Shown in pieces: positions 1-8,161 of a stretch of DNA of 64,000 bases (position 1 is the first letter of the stretch; every line of letters begins with the position of its first letter). The stretch is from assembly GCF_000025865.1 (NCBI RefSeq), contig NC_014002.1:1550001-1614000 (forward strand), given 5' to 3'. The DNA is from Methanohalophilus mahii DSM 5219. Lineage in GTDB: Archaea > Halobacteriota > Methanosarcinia > Methanosarcinales > Methanosarcinaceae. The position numbers and the translations under genes were made by a program. Below the pieces are notes generated by a model that was not told the DNA's origin, ran no database searches, and saw only the letters and a list, made by a program, of their open reading frames with translations.

Positions 1-1
1 T

Positions 2-706
2 TCATTTTTCATCATAAGTATCCCTTTTATTGTATTTTATGAAATAAAGAGAAGATGGGTTTCAAAAGTTGAAAGTGAAATGCCTGAGTTCTTAAAAAAA
101 CTTGCAAGTATCAATGAAGCAGGAATTCGCCTCTCCAGCGCAATAACCCTGGTTTCACGTTCAAAAATCGGAGTCTTGAATATAGAAATTAAAAAAATGG
201 CCTCCCATCTTTCCTGGGGTGGCAATCTTGAGGAAGTTCTCAAAAAATTTGAATACAGGGTCAGGACTGAATTTAACAGTCGAATTATTACTTTTATCAT
301 AAAAGCCAGCGAATCAACAAGCGATGTTATCAGTGTACTCAATATAGCTGCATCAGAAGCCGAGATGCAGAGTCAGCTTAAAAGGGAACGTTCAGCTGAA
401 ATGACAGTATATGTATTCATAGTTTATGTGGCATTTCTGGTGTTTCTTTTCATCGTTTATGTGCTTGCTGCCTACTTCCTTCCGGCAGTACCCTCTTCTG
501 CAGCAGATGCAGTGGCAGGCATGCCACTGAATATTCAATTTGACATGGAAGCTTATATATTGCTGTTCTTCCATGCATCCCTTATACAGGGCGTGTGTTC
601 CGGGCTGGTTGCCGGGAAGATGGGATCAGGCAGTGTCTTGGCGGGCGTGAAACATTCACTGTTCCTGGTATTGATAGCTTATATCACATTTACGCAATTC
701 ATCTGA
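2..706 (+). CDS. Type II secretion F-domain protein (FlaJ/TadC-like), 5' partial
   Basis: The reading frame is open to the left edge, so this is the C-terminal part of a longer gene; the first ATG inside the window (position 80) lies within the domain and is not the true start. What is visible: a hydrophobic segment at the edge, then a cytoplasmic helical domain containing MPEFLKKLASINEAG and an LSWGGNLEEVL-like stretch typical of T2SSF domains, followed by three hydrophobic segments near the C-terminus. Proteins of this family are the inner-membrane platform of archaeal type IV pilus or archaellum assembly machines and work with a GspE-type ATPase, presumably encoded upstream. The next gene encodes a pilin-like protein, which fits. 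The substrate is not known. Confidence 0.8.
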   Translation, partial: SFFIISIPFIVFYEIKRRWVSKVESEMPEFLKKLASINEAGIRLSSAITLVSRSKIGVLNIEIKKMASHLSWGGNLEEVLKKFEYRVRTEFNSRIITFIIKASESTSDVISVLNIAASEAEMQSQLKRERSAEMTVYVFIVYVAFLVFLFIVYVLAAYFLPAVPSSAADAVAGMPLNIQFDMEAYILLFFHASLIQGVCSGLVAGKMGSGSVLAGVKHSLFLVLIAYITFTQFI

Positions 707-743
707 AAACAGGGTTACATATAATCAGGAGTAATGAAACTAT

Positions 744-1643
744 ATGAATTCAGTAAAACAGTTTTTCAAATCCGAATCTGCAGTATCAACAGTAGTTTCA
801 TTTGTCCTTTTGTTGGGCCTTTTTGTGACAGTCCTGGCTGTTTTTAACGTTCATTACATACCAGAATGGAAAGCAGATGCTGAAAAAGCCCATATGGATG
901 ATGTCTATGATGATATGTCCCAGTTAAAGGCCAGGGCTGATATGCTTTCCCTTGCCAGTCGCCTTTCCAGTTCCCTTAATGAAGATATCACTGTTTCTTT
1001 GAGTATACCCATCAAGATGGGAGGAGGAGATATCCCCATAGTGGGCCCCACCAAATCAAGTGGTGTACTTTCGGTGAATGATAGTATTTACAAGGTAGAT
1101 ATTACGGGAACAAATTCTACAGACTCTTCCATACCACTTGGCTCATATGATCTTGGTACCATTAGTTATACTTCAAATAATGGTTATTACATTGACCAAA
1201 CCTTTACCTATGAAAACGGTGCAGTGATCCTTTCGCAAAGAGACAAATCCCTTATGAAACTGGACCCGTCCATTTCAATAAAAAACCAATCTGGAAACCT
1301 ATTAGTTGATTTAACTTTAATGGAAATTGCCGGGGATAGGGTAGTGATTACCAGCAACGGTCTCGAAGAGATAAAACTTACAAGTAATGATTGGGTAGAA
1401 GAGTTTACTCCAACTAAAAATGAATCACTTACCAACCTTACAATTTCTATGAATACCAGTTATCCTTCAGCATGGGCGAAATATCTCAATAACTCTGCTG
1501 AAGATGCAGATCTTGTTCATTCCGTTGATTACAATATTGATGAAAGAGACGATTATGTAGTCTTTAATCTGAATTCATCAGATGGAAATATCGATTTTTA
1601 TCTTAACAAGGCAACAGTGGATGCAAAGGTTGGAACATTCTAA
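744..1643 (+). CDS. Pilin-like exported protein
   Basis: A 299-aa protein with a short charged N-terminus (KQFFKSESAVST) followed by one long hydrophobic helix (about residues 14-35) and a large extracellular-type domain rich in Ser, Thr, Asn and Gly, with several N-glycosylation-like NxS/T sites. This layout matches archaeal type IV pilin-like proteins (DUF7289-like). It lies 37 bases behind the secretion platform gene, so it is probably part of the same secretion or pilus operon. An AGGAG motif lies about 11 bases before the ATG. The exact family is not certain; membrane-anchored surface protein is the safe description. Confidence 0.65.
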   Translation: MNSVKQFFKSESAVSTVVSFVLLLGLFVTVLAVFNVHYIPEWKADAEKAHMDDVYDDMSQLKARADMLSLASRLSSSLNEDITVSLSIPIKMGGGDIPIVGPTKSSGVLSVNDSIYKVDITGTNSTDSSIPLGSYDLGTISYTSNNGYYIDQTFTYENGAVILSQRDKSLMKLDPSISIKNQSGNLLVDLTLMEIAGDRVVITSNGLEEIKLTSNDWVEEFTPTKNESLTNLTISMNTSYPSAWAKYLNNSAEDADLVHSVDYNIDERDDYVVFNLNSSDGNIDFYLNKATVDAKVGTF

Positions 1644-1700
1644 TCTATTGTCAGATAGTTTTTTATCATTCAAAGTACCCATTTAAACGGGGGTATAAGT

Positions 1701-2729
1701 TTGTTAAAAGAAGCTATGTTCTATGAGCAACTTGAGGATAAAAAGGTACGTTGCAATTTATGTAATCACAGGTGTCATATAGCAGAAGGTAAAACCGGAA
1801 TTTGCAGGGTGCGACAGAATAAGGAAGGAAAACTATATAGCCTGATCTATAATACGATTTCAAGTGAAGCCGTTGATCCGATCGAAAAGAAACCCTTATT
1901 CCATTTTTATCCGGGCACTTACTCATATTCACTCGGAACCATCGGATGTAATTTCCGCTGTAAATATTGCCAGAACTGGACCATCTCGCAGGTCAACCTG
2001 GATGAAGCGCAATCGGTGGAAATCACCCCTGAGCAGGCAATCGATCGAGCTCTTGCAGCAGGTTGCAAGAGTATTGCCTGGACCTATAATGAGCCGACTA
2101 TATGGTATGAATATACATATGACAGTGCAAAACTTGCTAAAGAGGCAGGTATGGCTACGGTTTATGTGACAAACGGCTATATCACACCTGAGGCATTGAA
2201 GCATATATCTCCTTATCTGGATGCTTTCAGGGTCGATATCAAGGCATTTACAGAAAAATTCTATCACGAACTCACTTCTGCACATTTGCAACCCGTTCTC
2301 GATTCAGCCAAACTGGCCCGTGAACTGGGAATGCATGTGGAAGTGGTGTATCTGGTGATTCCCACATTCAATGATTCAAGTGATGAATTGAGGGATGTTT
2401 CCAGATGGGTAGTTGAAAACCTGGGTAAAGAAACACCGGTTCATTTCACACGTTTTCATCCAAACTATAAACTCCAGAATGTTCCTCCAACGCCTCTTGA
2501 GACTCTCGACATGGCCCATGAAATAGCAACGGAAGAAGGTCTGGAATACGTATACCTGGGCAATGTTTTGTCCTCTAAATATGAGAATACATTCTGCCCT
2601 TCCTGCGGTAATATGATTATAGGCAGGGGTGTTTTTGATGTGGAAGAAAACCATCTGACAGAGGATAACAAATGTGAATACTGCGGTGCATCCATTCCTA
2701 TCTCTGGTAAATACGGGGGCTACCTGTAA
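1701..2729 (+). CDS. amrS: AmmeMemoRadiSam system radical SAM enzyme AmrS
   Basis: A 342-aa radical SAM protein. An N-terminal cysteine cluster (CNLCNHRC, residues 18-25, then C35) is followed by the [4Fe-4S]/SAM motif CNFRCKYC (C83, C87, C90). A second Cys set near the C-terminus (CPSCG, CEYCG) suggests zinc or a second cluster. Length and motif arrangement match AmrS, formerly annotated as pyruvate-formate lyase activating enzyme-like and common in archaea. Its partners (AMMECR1-like and Memo proteins) are not in the window. The start is TTG at 1701, about 7 bases behind a GGGGGT ribosome binding site; the first ATG is five codons in. The reaction is not established. Confidence 0.85.
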   Translation: MLKEAMFYEQLEDKKVRCNLCNHRCHIAEGKTGICRVRQNKEGKLYSLIYNTISSEAVDPIEKKPLFHFYPGTYSYSLGTIGCNFRCKYCQNWTISQVNLDEAQSVEITPEQAIDRALAAGCKSIAWTYNEPTIWYEYTYDSAKLAKEAGMATVYVTNGYITPEALKHISPYLDAFRVDIKAFTEKFYHELTSAHLQPVLDSAKLARELGMHVEVVYLVIPTFNDSSDELRDVSRWVVENLGKETPVHFTRFHPNYKLQNVPPTPLETLDMAHEIATEEGLEYVYLGNVLSSKYENTFCPSCGNMIIGRGVFDVEENHLTEDNKCEYCGASIPISGKYGGYL

Positions 2730-2824
2730 AATCCTCTGATGTACCCCCTTTTTGCCGGCTTCAAACAAAAAGTTTAAATCAGATTAATGCATTAGAAGCG
2801 CTCGCGACAAGTCGCATGCAAGGT

Positions 2825-2897
2825 GCCGCCATAACTCAGTTGGTAGAGTGTCTGGCTGTTAACCAGAATGTCACAGGTTCGAGCCCTGTTGGCGGCG
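2825..2897 (+). tRNA. tRNA-Asn (GTT)
   Basis: A cloverleaf of 73 nt. The acceptor stem GCCGCCA pairs with TGGCGGC, the discriminator is G, the anticodon loop is CTGTTAA giving anticodon GTT, and the T arm is GGTTCGAGCC. CCA is not encoded. A TTTAAATC TATA-like box about 50 bases upstream may drive both this gene and the next tRNA. Confidence 0.95.
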
Positions 2898-2917
2898 CTC
2901 CTTTCATCATTTTTTAT

Positions 2918-2995
2918 GGGCCTATAGCTTAGTCTGGTTAGAGCGCTCGGCTCATAACCGAGCGATCACCGGTTCGAATCCGGTTAGGCCCACCA
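2918..2995 (+). tRNA. tRNA with CAT anticodon (Met, or Ile2)
   Basis: The acceptor GGGCCTA pairs with TAGGCCC, the anticodon loop CTCATAA gives CAT, the T arm is CGGTTCGAATCCG, and the terminal CCA is encoded (2993-2995). It could be elongator tRNA-Met or the tRNA-Ile2 whose C34 is modified; sequence alone does not separate them with certainty. Its 3' end is the left copy of a 22-bp direct repeat found again at 8066, so it looks like an integration target. Confidence 0.9.
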
Positions 2996-3002
2996 AAATA
3001 TT
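2981..3002 (+). repeat. Left attachment repeat (attL) in tRNA 3' end
   Basis: This copy overlaps the T-arm end, acceptor 3' strand, discriminator and encoded CCA of the CAT tRNA and extends 7 bases beyond it (AAATATT side). It is identical over 22 bases to 8066-8087. Confidence 0.7.
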
Positions 3003-3550
3003 TTAGATTTTCCTAAACGTTCAAGAAGTATCCACTACAATATTTTTATGAAGTTTGACCGACAGACAGCGGTAGAGCGTATTTTTTAATTTACTGAGGG
3101 TTCTTCATACCTATCAGATAATAAAATGACCACAATGCGCGCCTATGTGTTTTTATGGATGATCTTTTGTCTGCCCAACCCAACTGTGGCAGTCTTCTTT
3201 TTGATATACTGAATATCTCTTTTTTGTGATCATTAAAATCGAAGTATCTCTTTATTTTATCTCTCCTCGTTTTTACAATTTTTTGGCTAAAAATTTGACA
3301 GCCTTTTCAGATCTTCTAACTCGGTACACAATTGTATTTTATATTGTTTTCAAACAAAAGTATCCACAAATATCTTAATGGAATTTGACAGACGAACATT
3401 ATTATTCAAAAAATAAGGCTTCAATAGGTAAATTCAGGCCCAATTTACTTAATTACATCTATTTGAAGCAAAAAGAGAGAATCTCATAGAATGTTATATG
3501 AAATAGTTGATACTGTTCAATGGGGTTTGCTGACAAAAATGCAAAACTTT
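3003..3550. other. Gene-free AT-rich stretch with an imperfect direct repeat
   Basis: No convincing gene is present. The stretch holds two related copies of about 40 bases, at 3026-3067 and 3358-3397, both starting AAGTATCCAC and both carrying TTTGAC(C/A)GAC further on (roughly three quarters identical). It lies between the tRNA and the end of the histidine kinase. It may be a remnant of a lost gene or insertion; no terminal inverted repeats were found. Confidence 0.5.
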
Positions 3551-6500
3551 TTAGGTTGATGAAAGTGGAGATGTTTTCTTTAACAAGGGGTGGATACTGT
3601 CAAACTCGGGTTGTTTCAACGGAATAGTGAACATAAAGGTACTGCCTTTACCAATCTCACTTTCAACCCAAACTTCTCCGCCATGTTTCTCAACATATTT
3701 TTTGACAAGGGCAAGCCCAAGTCCTGTACCCCCGTATTTCCGGGACGTTGAAGCATCCACCTGCATGAAGGGATCAAATATTGTTTCAAACTTATCCTCA
3801 GGAATACCAATCCCCGTATCTTTAACCGCTATTTCCACCCGATCTCTATCAACTTTTCTGGCAGACATGGACACTCTGCCATTTTCATCGGTGAATTTAA
3901 TAGCGTTGCTTAATAGATTGAAAATGATCTGTTTAATCTTACTTTTATCGGCATTGATTTCTATATCCACAGATTTACTTATTTCAAGGTCAATGGATTT
4001 TTTCTGTGCCTGTAGTGAAATGATGGATTCAATATCAGAAAAAACAGAATTCAGTTTGAAATCATCACAAACAAATTCCATTTTACCGGCTTCTATCTTC
4101 GAAAGATCCAGTATTTCATTAATCAGATAAAGAAGATGTTTGCCACTTTTGTTTATGTTGGCTGTATATTTTTCCTGTTTTTGAGTTAACTTCCCGAACG
4201 TTTCACCATTTAATATATCAGAAAAGCCTATTATTGAATTTAAAGGTGTACGCAGTTCATGACTCATATTTGCCAGGAATTCACTTTTGGATTTATTTGC
4301 GTATTCAGCCTGAGCTGCCAATTCGTTGGCTTTTAGAACGGTATCTTCCAACCGTTTATTGGTTCCTTTTAATACATCAAAATTCCTGCTGTTTCGCAGG
4401 GCTATGGCTGCATGTTCTCCAAAAGTTTTTGCAAGCCATGCGTCATGTATTGTGAAATCGCCGTCTTTATAGGCAAATCCCAGTACTCCTACTGTTTTAC
4501 CTTCTATGTTTAATGGAGAGAAAAGAACGTTTGGCAAAACCATATGCCCCTCAGGCATGTATTTGACCCATTCACTTGCCATGAAGTCATTTTCAAAAAC
4601 CACTTCTCCTGTCTCATATGCTTCATTTCGCAAACCTCTGACTGGCATAGGCAAATCGGGATCCACAGAACAAGGCATGCCTCCATCTTCCAGAAACAGG
4701 AGTTCGTTTTCTTCTCCTGTATCTGATAATAGAGCCACATAACCTGCTTTTGCACCTATGACCCGTGCACATGCATCAAATATATGCCGTGCCACCACCT
4801 CGAAATCGTCAATTTCCAGAATAGCCCGGGTAGAATTCAAAAGTTCAGTAATTTCTTTTTCTCTATGTTGGGAACGATTTAGTGCTTCAGAGAGATCTGA
4901 TTCTGTGCTTTTTTGTATGGTTATATCTTTTACAAAACCAATTACCCTACCTTCGGGCAAAGCAGCAGCTGTAACCCTCCACCACTTTCTGTCTCCCTCT
5001 TTAGTCAAATATGGGATTTCAATATCAATTTTACCTTTATTTATTACATCTTCAAATTGATCAATTACATGTCTATGAATATCATGTGGCAGTAGTTCCA
5101 GTAGATTCATTCCAAGTAATTCATCTTTTGAATAACCTGTCATCTCGCAGGCAGCAGGATTGACATCTACATAATAACCATTTTCATCTGCAATGAAAAT
5201 ACCAGCAGGGGCCTGAGTTATATAGCTCTTGAATTTCGCTTCACTTTTTATTAATGTATTTTCAGTTTCTTTACGTTCAGTAACATCACGGGTATTGATC
5301 AGTACCCGTTTTTGACCATTTTCATCAACATAAGAAGTGGCGACAGATTCCAACCAGATATAACCTTTTTCGGGATGCAGATACCGGTATTCAGCATGGT
5401 GTTGCTCTCCGGTTTCAACAATTTCTCCAAATATGCCGGCAACAAAATCAATATCATCAGGATGCAGGTCCTTCATACAGTTTTTTCCCAGTAATTCTTT
5501 GCCCCTGCCAAGAATTCGTTGATGGGAAGGAGAGATGTATGTATAGCGACCTTCGACATCTGTTTCAAGTATAACATCATTCATATTCCGGCTCATCAGA
5601 TGCAGATGGGTTTCATATTGGTCTCTCTTTTTTTCCATTTCGATCTTATAGAGAGCAAAGCCCAGATCATCTGAAACTTCTCGGAACAGGTCGTGTATTT
5701 CATCCATATCGGCATATTTTCGAGGAACTGCAACCGATAATATACCATACACCTTTGAATTATATTGCAGTCGATAACATAAAGATGCACGGTCGGAATA
5801 CTTAAATGAGAGTGGACATTCAAAACAATTTCCAGCAGGATCATCCATAATCAAAATTTCGTCTTTTGCCAAGACTTGCTGCATGCATTGTGGAAATATA
5901 CCTTCTTTTAATTGCCTGTCCAATCGGTCAAAACCACTGGCAAAATCGGAAAAAGAAGATGCTGTTGATATGACATTCTTCTCATCATCAACAAGTGCAA
6001 TCCAGGCACTGTAGTACCCCAGTGTTTCTGTCAGGTTGCTGCAGGCTTTCTGGATAAGTCGCTCCGGATCGTGCTCCTTTACAATCATCTGGTTGATATT
6101 GCGGATTGCAAGAAGGACATTTTTGATATGTTCCTCTCGCTTCTGTGCGTTTTTTATGTCAGTTATATCCCTGCCAATACCCTCCAGTGCAATAAGATCA
6201 CTGTTTCTGTCATAGACAGGGGTATTTCTTTGTTCAATCCATACAACCTGCCCGTCTTTATGGATCCAGCGAACTTGGATTGGTTTGTCTATTGGAGTTT
6301 TACCCTCAATATAATCCAAAAAACGTTGTTTGTCATCCGGATGGATTATTTTTACAGCCAGTTGTGGATCCAGATAATGTTCTTCGGGTGTGTATCCAAC
6401 AAGTTTAGTTGAAGCTTTGTTTACATGTGTAAAACCGGGTGTGGGAGTAAATTCATAACGATAGATCAGGTCAGAAGAACGTTCGGCAAACTCGTAAAAC

Positions 6501-6877
6501 TTGGCTTCGTTTTGCGACAGGACTGAAAAAAGAGTAACAAAATATCCTTTTTCAGAAGATTTAGCATTTATCTGGTACCATTTTCCCAGTGGTTCAGAAT
6601 ACTGAACAAAACTTATATCCTCACCTGTCAATGCCACATGTCCAAAAAGTGCGGCCCAGTCAAAATCATCCTCCACAATTTTAGGAAGCACTTCAGTAGC
6701 TGTTTTGTTGAGAATATGGTCTTTTTTCAGGCCGGTCATATCCTCAAATGCAGAATTTACATCAAGAAACTGGTAATTTACAGGTTTGTCGTTTTCATCA
6801 AGGATGATTTTATGGCGAGCATAGGCGAAAGTATATTCCTCAAAATTTGTATATGCTGGAGTCGGCATGATAATCAT
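3551..6877 (-). CDS. Multi-sensor PAS/GAF histidine kinase
   Basis: A 1108-aa soluble hybrid of sensor modules and a histidine kinase. In order: an N-terminal PAS (about 10-115), PAS/PAC (about 130-245, with YTPEEHYLDP), GAF-like (about 260-420), PAS (about 430-545), PAS (about 550-665), GAF (about 685-850), then HisKA with H873 in SHELRTP, and HATPase_c with N-box NLLSNAIKF (N987, N991), DTGIGIP (D1020) and GGTGLGL (near 1049). There are no membrane segments and no receiver domain, so the signal is probably cytoplasmic and the partner regulator lies elsewhere. Methanosarcinales carry many such kinases. No good ribosome binding site is visible; an ATG three codons later (6868) is an equal candidate start. 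The gene lies inside the tRNA-bounded island with a hairpin repeat just upstream. Confidence 0.9.
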   Translation of the reverse strand: MIIMPTPAYTNFEEYTFAYARHKIILDENDKPVNYQFLDVNSAFEDMTGLKKDHILNKTATEVLPKIVEDDFDWAALFGHVALTGEDISFVQYSEPLGKWYQINAKSSEKGYFVTLFSVLSQNEAKFYEFAERSSDLIYRYEFTPTPGFTHVNKASTKLVGYTPEEHYLDPQLAVKIIHPDDKQRFLDYIEGKTPIDKPIQVRWIHKDGQVVWIEQRNTPVYDRNSDLIALEGIGRDITDIKNAQKREEHIKNVLLAIRNINQMIVKEHDPERLIQKACSNLTETLGYYSAWIALVDDEKNVISTASSFSDFASGFDRLDRQLKEGIFPQCMQQVLAKDEILIMDDPAGNCFECPLSFKYSDRASLCYRLQYNSKVYGILSVAVPRKYADMDEIHDLFREVSDDLGFALYKIEMEKKRDQYETHLHLMSRNMNDVILETDVEGRYTYISPSHQRILGRGKELLGKNCMKDLHPDDIDFVAGIFGEIVETGEQHHAEYRYLHPEKGYIWLESVATSYVDENGQKRVLINTRDVTERKETENTLIKSEAKFKSYITQAPAGIFIADENGYYVDVNPAACEMTGYSKDELLGMNLLELLPHDIHRHVIDQFEDVINKGKIDIEIPYLTKEGDRKWWRVTAAALPEGRVIGFVKDITIQKSTESDLSEALNRSQHREKEITELLNSTRAILEIDDFEVVARHIFDACARVIGAKAGYVALLSDTGEENELLFLEDGGMPCSVDPDLPMPVRGLRNEAYETGEVVFENDFMASEWVKYMPEGHMVLPNVLFSPLNIEGKTVGVLGFAYKDGDFTIHDAWLAKTFGEHAAIALRNSRNFDVLKGTNKRLEDTVLKANELAAQAEYANKSKSEFLANMSHELRTPLNSIIGFSDILNGETFGKLTQKQEKYTANINKSGKHLLYLINEILDLSKIEAGKMEFVCDDFKLNSVFSDIESIISLQAQKKSIDLEISKSVDIEINADKSKIKQIIFNLLSNAIKFTDENGRVSMSARKVDRDRVEIAVKDTGIGIPEDKFETIFDPFMQVDASTSRKYGGTGLGLALVKKYVEKHGGEVWVESEIGKGSTFMFTIPLKQPEFDSIHPLLKKTSPLSST

Positions 6878-6897
6878 ATCTTATGCATAGATAATTG

Positions 6898-6983
6898 GAT
6901 GGGCAAGACATTGTAGAAAAACAGTTAGGATATGGTATGTTGGTGGTGGTACGATATGAAATCTGTTTTCAATCTTGCCCATC
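6898..6983 (+). repeat. Hairpin repeat element, copy A
   Basis: An outer stem GATGGGCAAGA (6898-6908) pairs perfectly with TCTTGCCCATC (6973-6983). An inner stem GAAAAACAG (6916-6924) pairs with CTGTTTTC (6963-6970) with one bulged A. The apical loop (6925-6962) contains GGTGGTGGTACGATATGAAA. Copy C at 12802-12887, read on the minus strand, has the same layout and the same loop core but different stem bases that still pair. It lies directly upstream of the histidine kinase start. It is either a small structured RNA or a MITE-like repeat. Confidence 0.65.
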
Positions 6984-7203
6984 TATATATTATATATAGT
7001 TAATACTATATTAAGATATGTAACCGCGTGAACTATAATTAATAGTGAATATATTTAACAAATAGAAATAATTATATATTTAATATATAAACAATGAATT
7101 ATTGCTTTAAAATATTAAATCCGGTTAAAATTTTCAAGACAAATGTTTTTTATGTTATCATCTATATGCAGTAATTGCAACCCGTGTAGTGGTATACGAG
7201 TAT

Positions 7204-7274
7204 AAGTAGGACTCCAATCAAAAATTCGGTGGTGGTATGAGTGGTACAAAAAACGCGGTATTGGAGTCTTACTT
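7204..7274 (+). repeat. Hairpin repeat element, copy B (divergent)
   Basis: A 15-base inverted repeat (7204-7218 against 7260-7274, one mismatch, AAGTAGGACTCCAAT type) encloses a 41-base loop with GGTGGTGGTATGAGTGGTAC. The loop resembles the core in copies A and C, while the stem sequence is unrelated. No clear inner stem is seen. Confidence 0.5.
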
Positions 7275-7553
7275 GGTCTTTAACATCCCTCAAAAAATAA
7301 AACGATTTTTCTATTTCAGTTTTCTCCAATTTGCTATAAGTAACTGATTCCAATCATAATGCCTTCTGATACGTTATACAATTGAAATTATTAACTTCAT
7401 CCAGTCCCTATGGATTTCTCAAATATCTTATCTCTCCTTTACAAAGCCAACTTTTCTTTCTCTTAATAATTAACATCGATATTTTTAGAGGAAACATGTT
7501 ATATCCATGCCATCCCAATTACTAATAGTCTAATTTGGGCGAGTAGGAGAAAC

Positions 7554-7976
7554 ATGATTCATCATGATAAAGTGTTTGATACAGTTATACGATATGTTAC
7601 TTTTTCCATCCTTTATGTACTATTAATAGCAATAATTGTGGGGTTACTAAATCTTATATATAATGTTTTATATATACTGTATGAATTTCTTGGCGGCAAT
7701 TTTATCCACATAAATTTCATCGAGATAGTTGTTGGCGTTCTTACAATTTTTATCCTTATTGACCTTTTCAAGACTTTCGTTGATTATCGTGAACATAAAC
7801 GAATCAGACTTGTATACATAACAGATGCTACTATTTTGATAGTTATGCGTGAAATAGCAGTGGGTGTTTATGTAAGTCGAATCGAATATGAATTTATTTT
7901 AAGTTTATCAATATTACTACTTGTATTGGGTATAATACGACTATTATCTGTAAAATATCCTACTGATAATGTATGA
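7554..7976 (+). CDS. PsiE-like membrane protein
   Basis: A 140-aa protein with four predicted membrane segments (about residues 15-40, 55-75, 85-105 and 112-132) and a charged stretch VDYREHKRIR between the second and third. The overall pattern matches the PsiE family (phosphate-starvation-inducible in E. coli), whose biochemical role is unknown. The start ATG has AGGAG 6 bases upstream. It sits alone in the right part of the tRNA-bounded island, in strongly AT-rich sequence, so it may be a cargo gene. Whether it responds to phosphate here cannot be seen. Confidence 0.7.
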   Translation: MIHHDKVFDTVIRYVTFSILYVLLIAIIVGLLNLIYNVLYILYEFLGGNFIHINFIEIVVGVLTIFILIDLFKTFVDYREHKRIRLVYITDATILIVMREIAVGVYVSRIEYEFILSLSILLLVLGIIRLLSVKYPTDNV

Positions 7977-8038
7977 TCTTCTATCCCTGTCATTTGCAAT
8001 GAATAGACAAGTATAGAGATTTCCAATTAAATTTCTCC

Positions 8039-8067
8039 GAGTTTCCCACACACGTGGGGATGAAACG
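8039..8067 (+). repeat. Solitary type I-E-like CRISPR repeat
   Basis: A 29-base unit starts GAGTTTCCCAC and ends GTGGGGATGAAACG. It has the length and layout of type I-E CRISPR repeats: a CCCAC/GTGGG hairpin and a GATGAAAC-like 3' tail. Against the E. coli repeat as I remember it, about 21 of 29 positions agree, and the stem differences are paired (CCCGC/GCGGG to CCCAC/GTGGG). No second copy follows at spacer distance and there are no cas genes, so this is not an array. The last bases CG run straight into the right attachment repeat. Confidence 0.5.
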
Positions 8068-8087
8068 GTTAGGCCCACCAAAATATT
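8066..8087 (+). repeat. Right attachment repeat (attR-like)
   Basis: Exact 22-base copy of 2981-3002: a detached piece of the tRNA 3' end including CCA. No other tRNA parts surround it, so it is not a functional tRNA. It marks the right boundary of the putative island. Confidence 0.65.
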
Positions 8088-8161
8088 ATACTAATCCCAA
8101 ACATCCAACGATTTTTAATTATAACATCTTTTTATGTACCCAGGAGCAGACACTTCTTATT

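Larger units (their letters stand above)
6878..7553. other. Gene-free intergenic stretch with two hairpin repeats
   Basis: This 676-base AT-rich gap between the kinase start and the PsiE-like gene has no supported gene. It contains hairpin elements at 6898-6983 and 7204-7274 (listed separately) and a run of TATA/TTAATA-rich sequence around 6984-7100 where the divergent promoters are likely to be. Confidence 0.6.
2981..8087. mobile_element. Putative integrated island bounded by tRNA 3'-end direct repeats
   Basis: The 22 bases at 2981-3002 (3' end of the CAT-anticodon tRNA plus flank) are repeated exactly at 8066-8087; weaker similarity continues about 20 bases further (AAACgTtCAA against AAACaTcCAA). 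This is the usual footprint of site-specific integration into a tRNA gene: the tRNA stays intact and a 3' fragment marks the far end. Inside are a large histidine kinase gene, a PsiE-like gene, two hairpin repeats and AT-rich non-coding DNA. I see no integrase, recombinase or replication gene, so the element is either decayed, mobilised in trans, or the repeat arose another way. Confidence 0.6.

Noticed and set aside
7162-7353. 63-codon minus-strand frame
   Set aside because: It runs through hairpin element B and AT-rich DNA; no ribosome binding site and no recognisable protein pattern.
8039-8161. CRISPR array
   Set aside because: Only one repeat-like unit; no second copy at spacer distance and no cas genes in the window.
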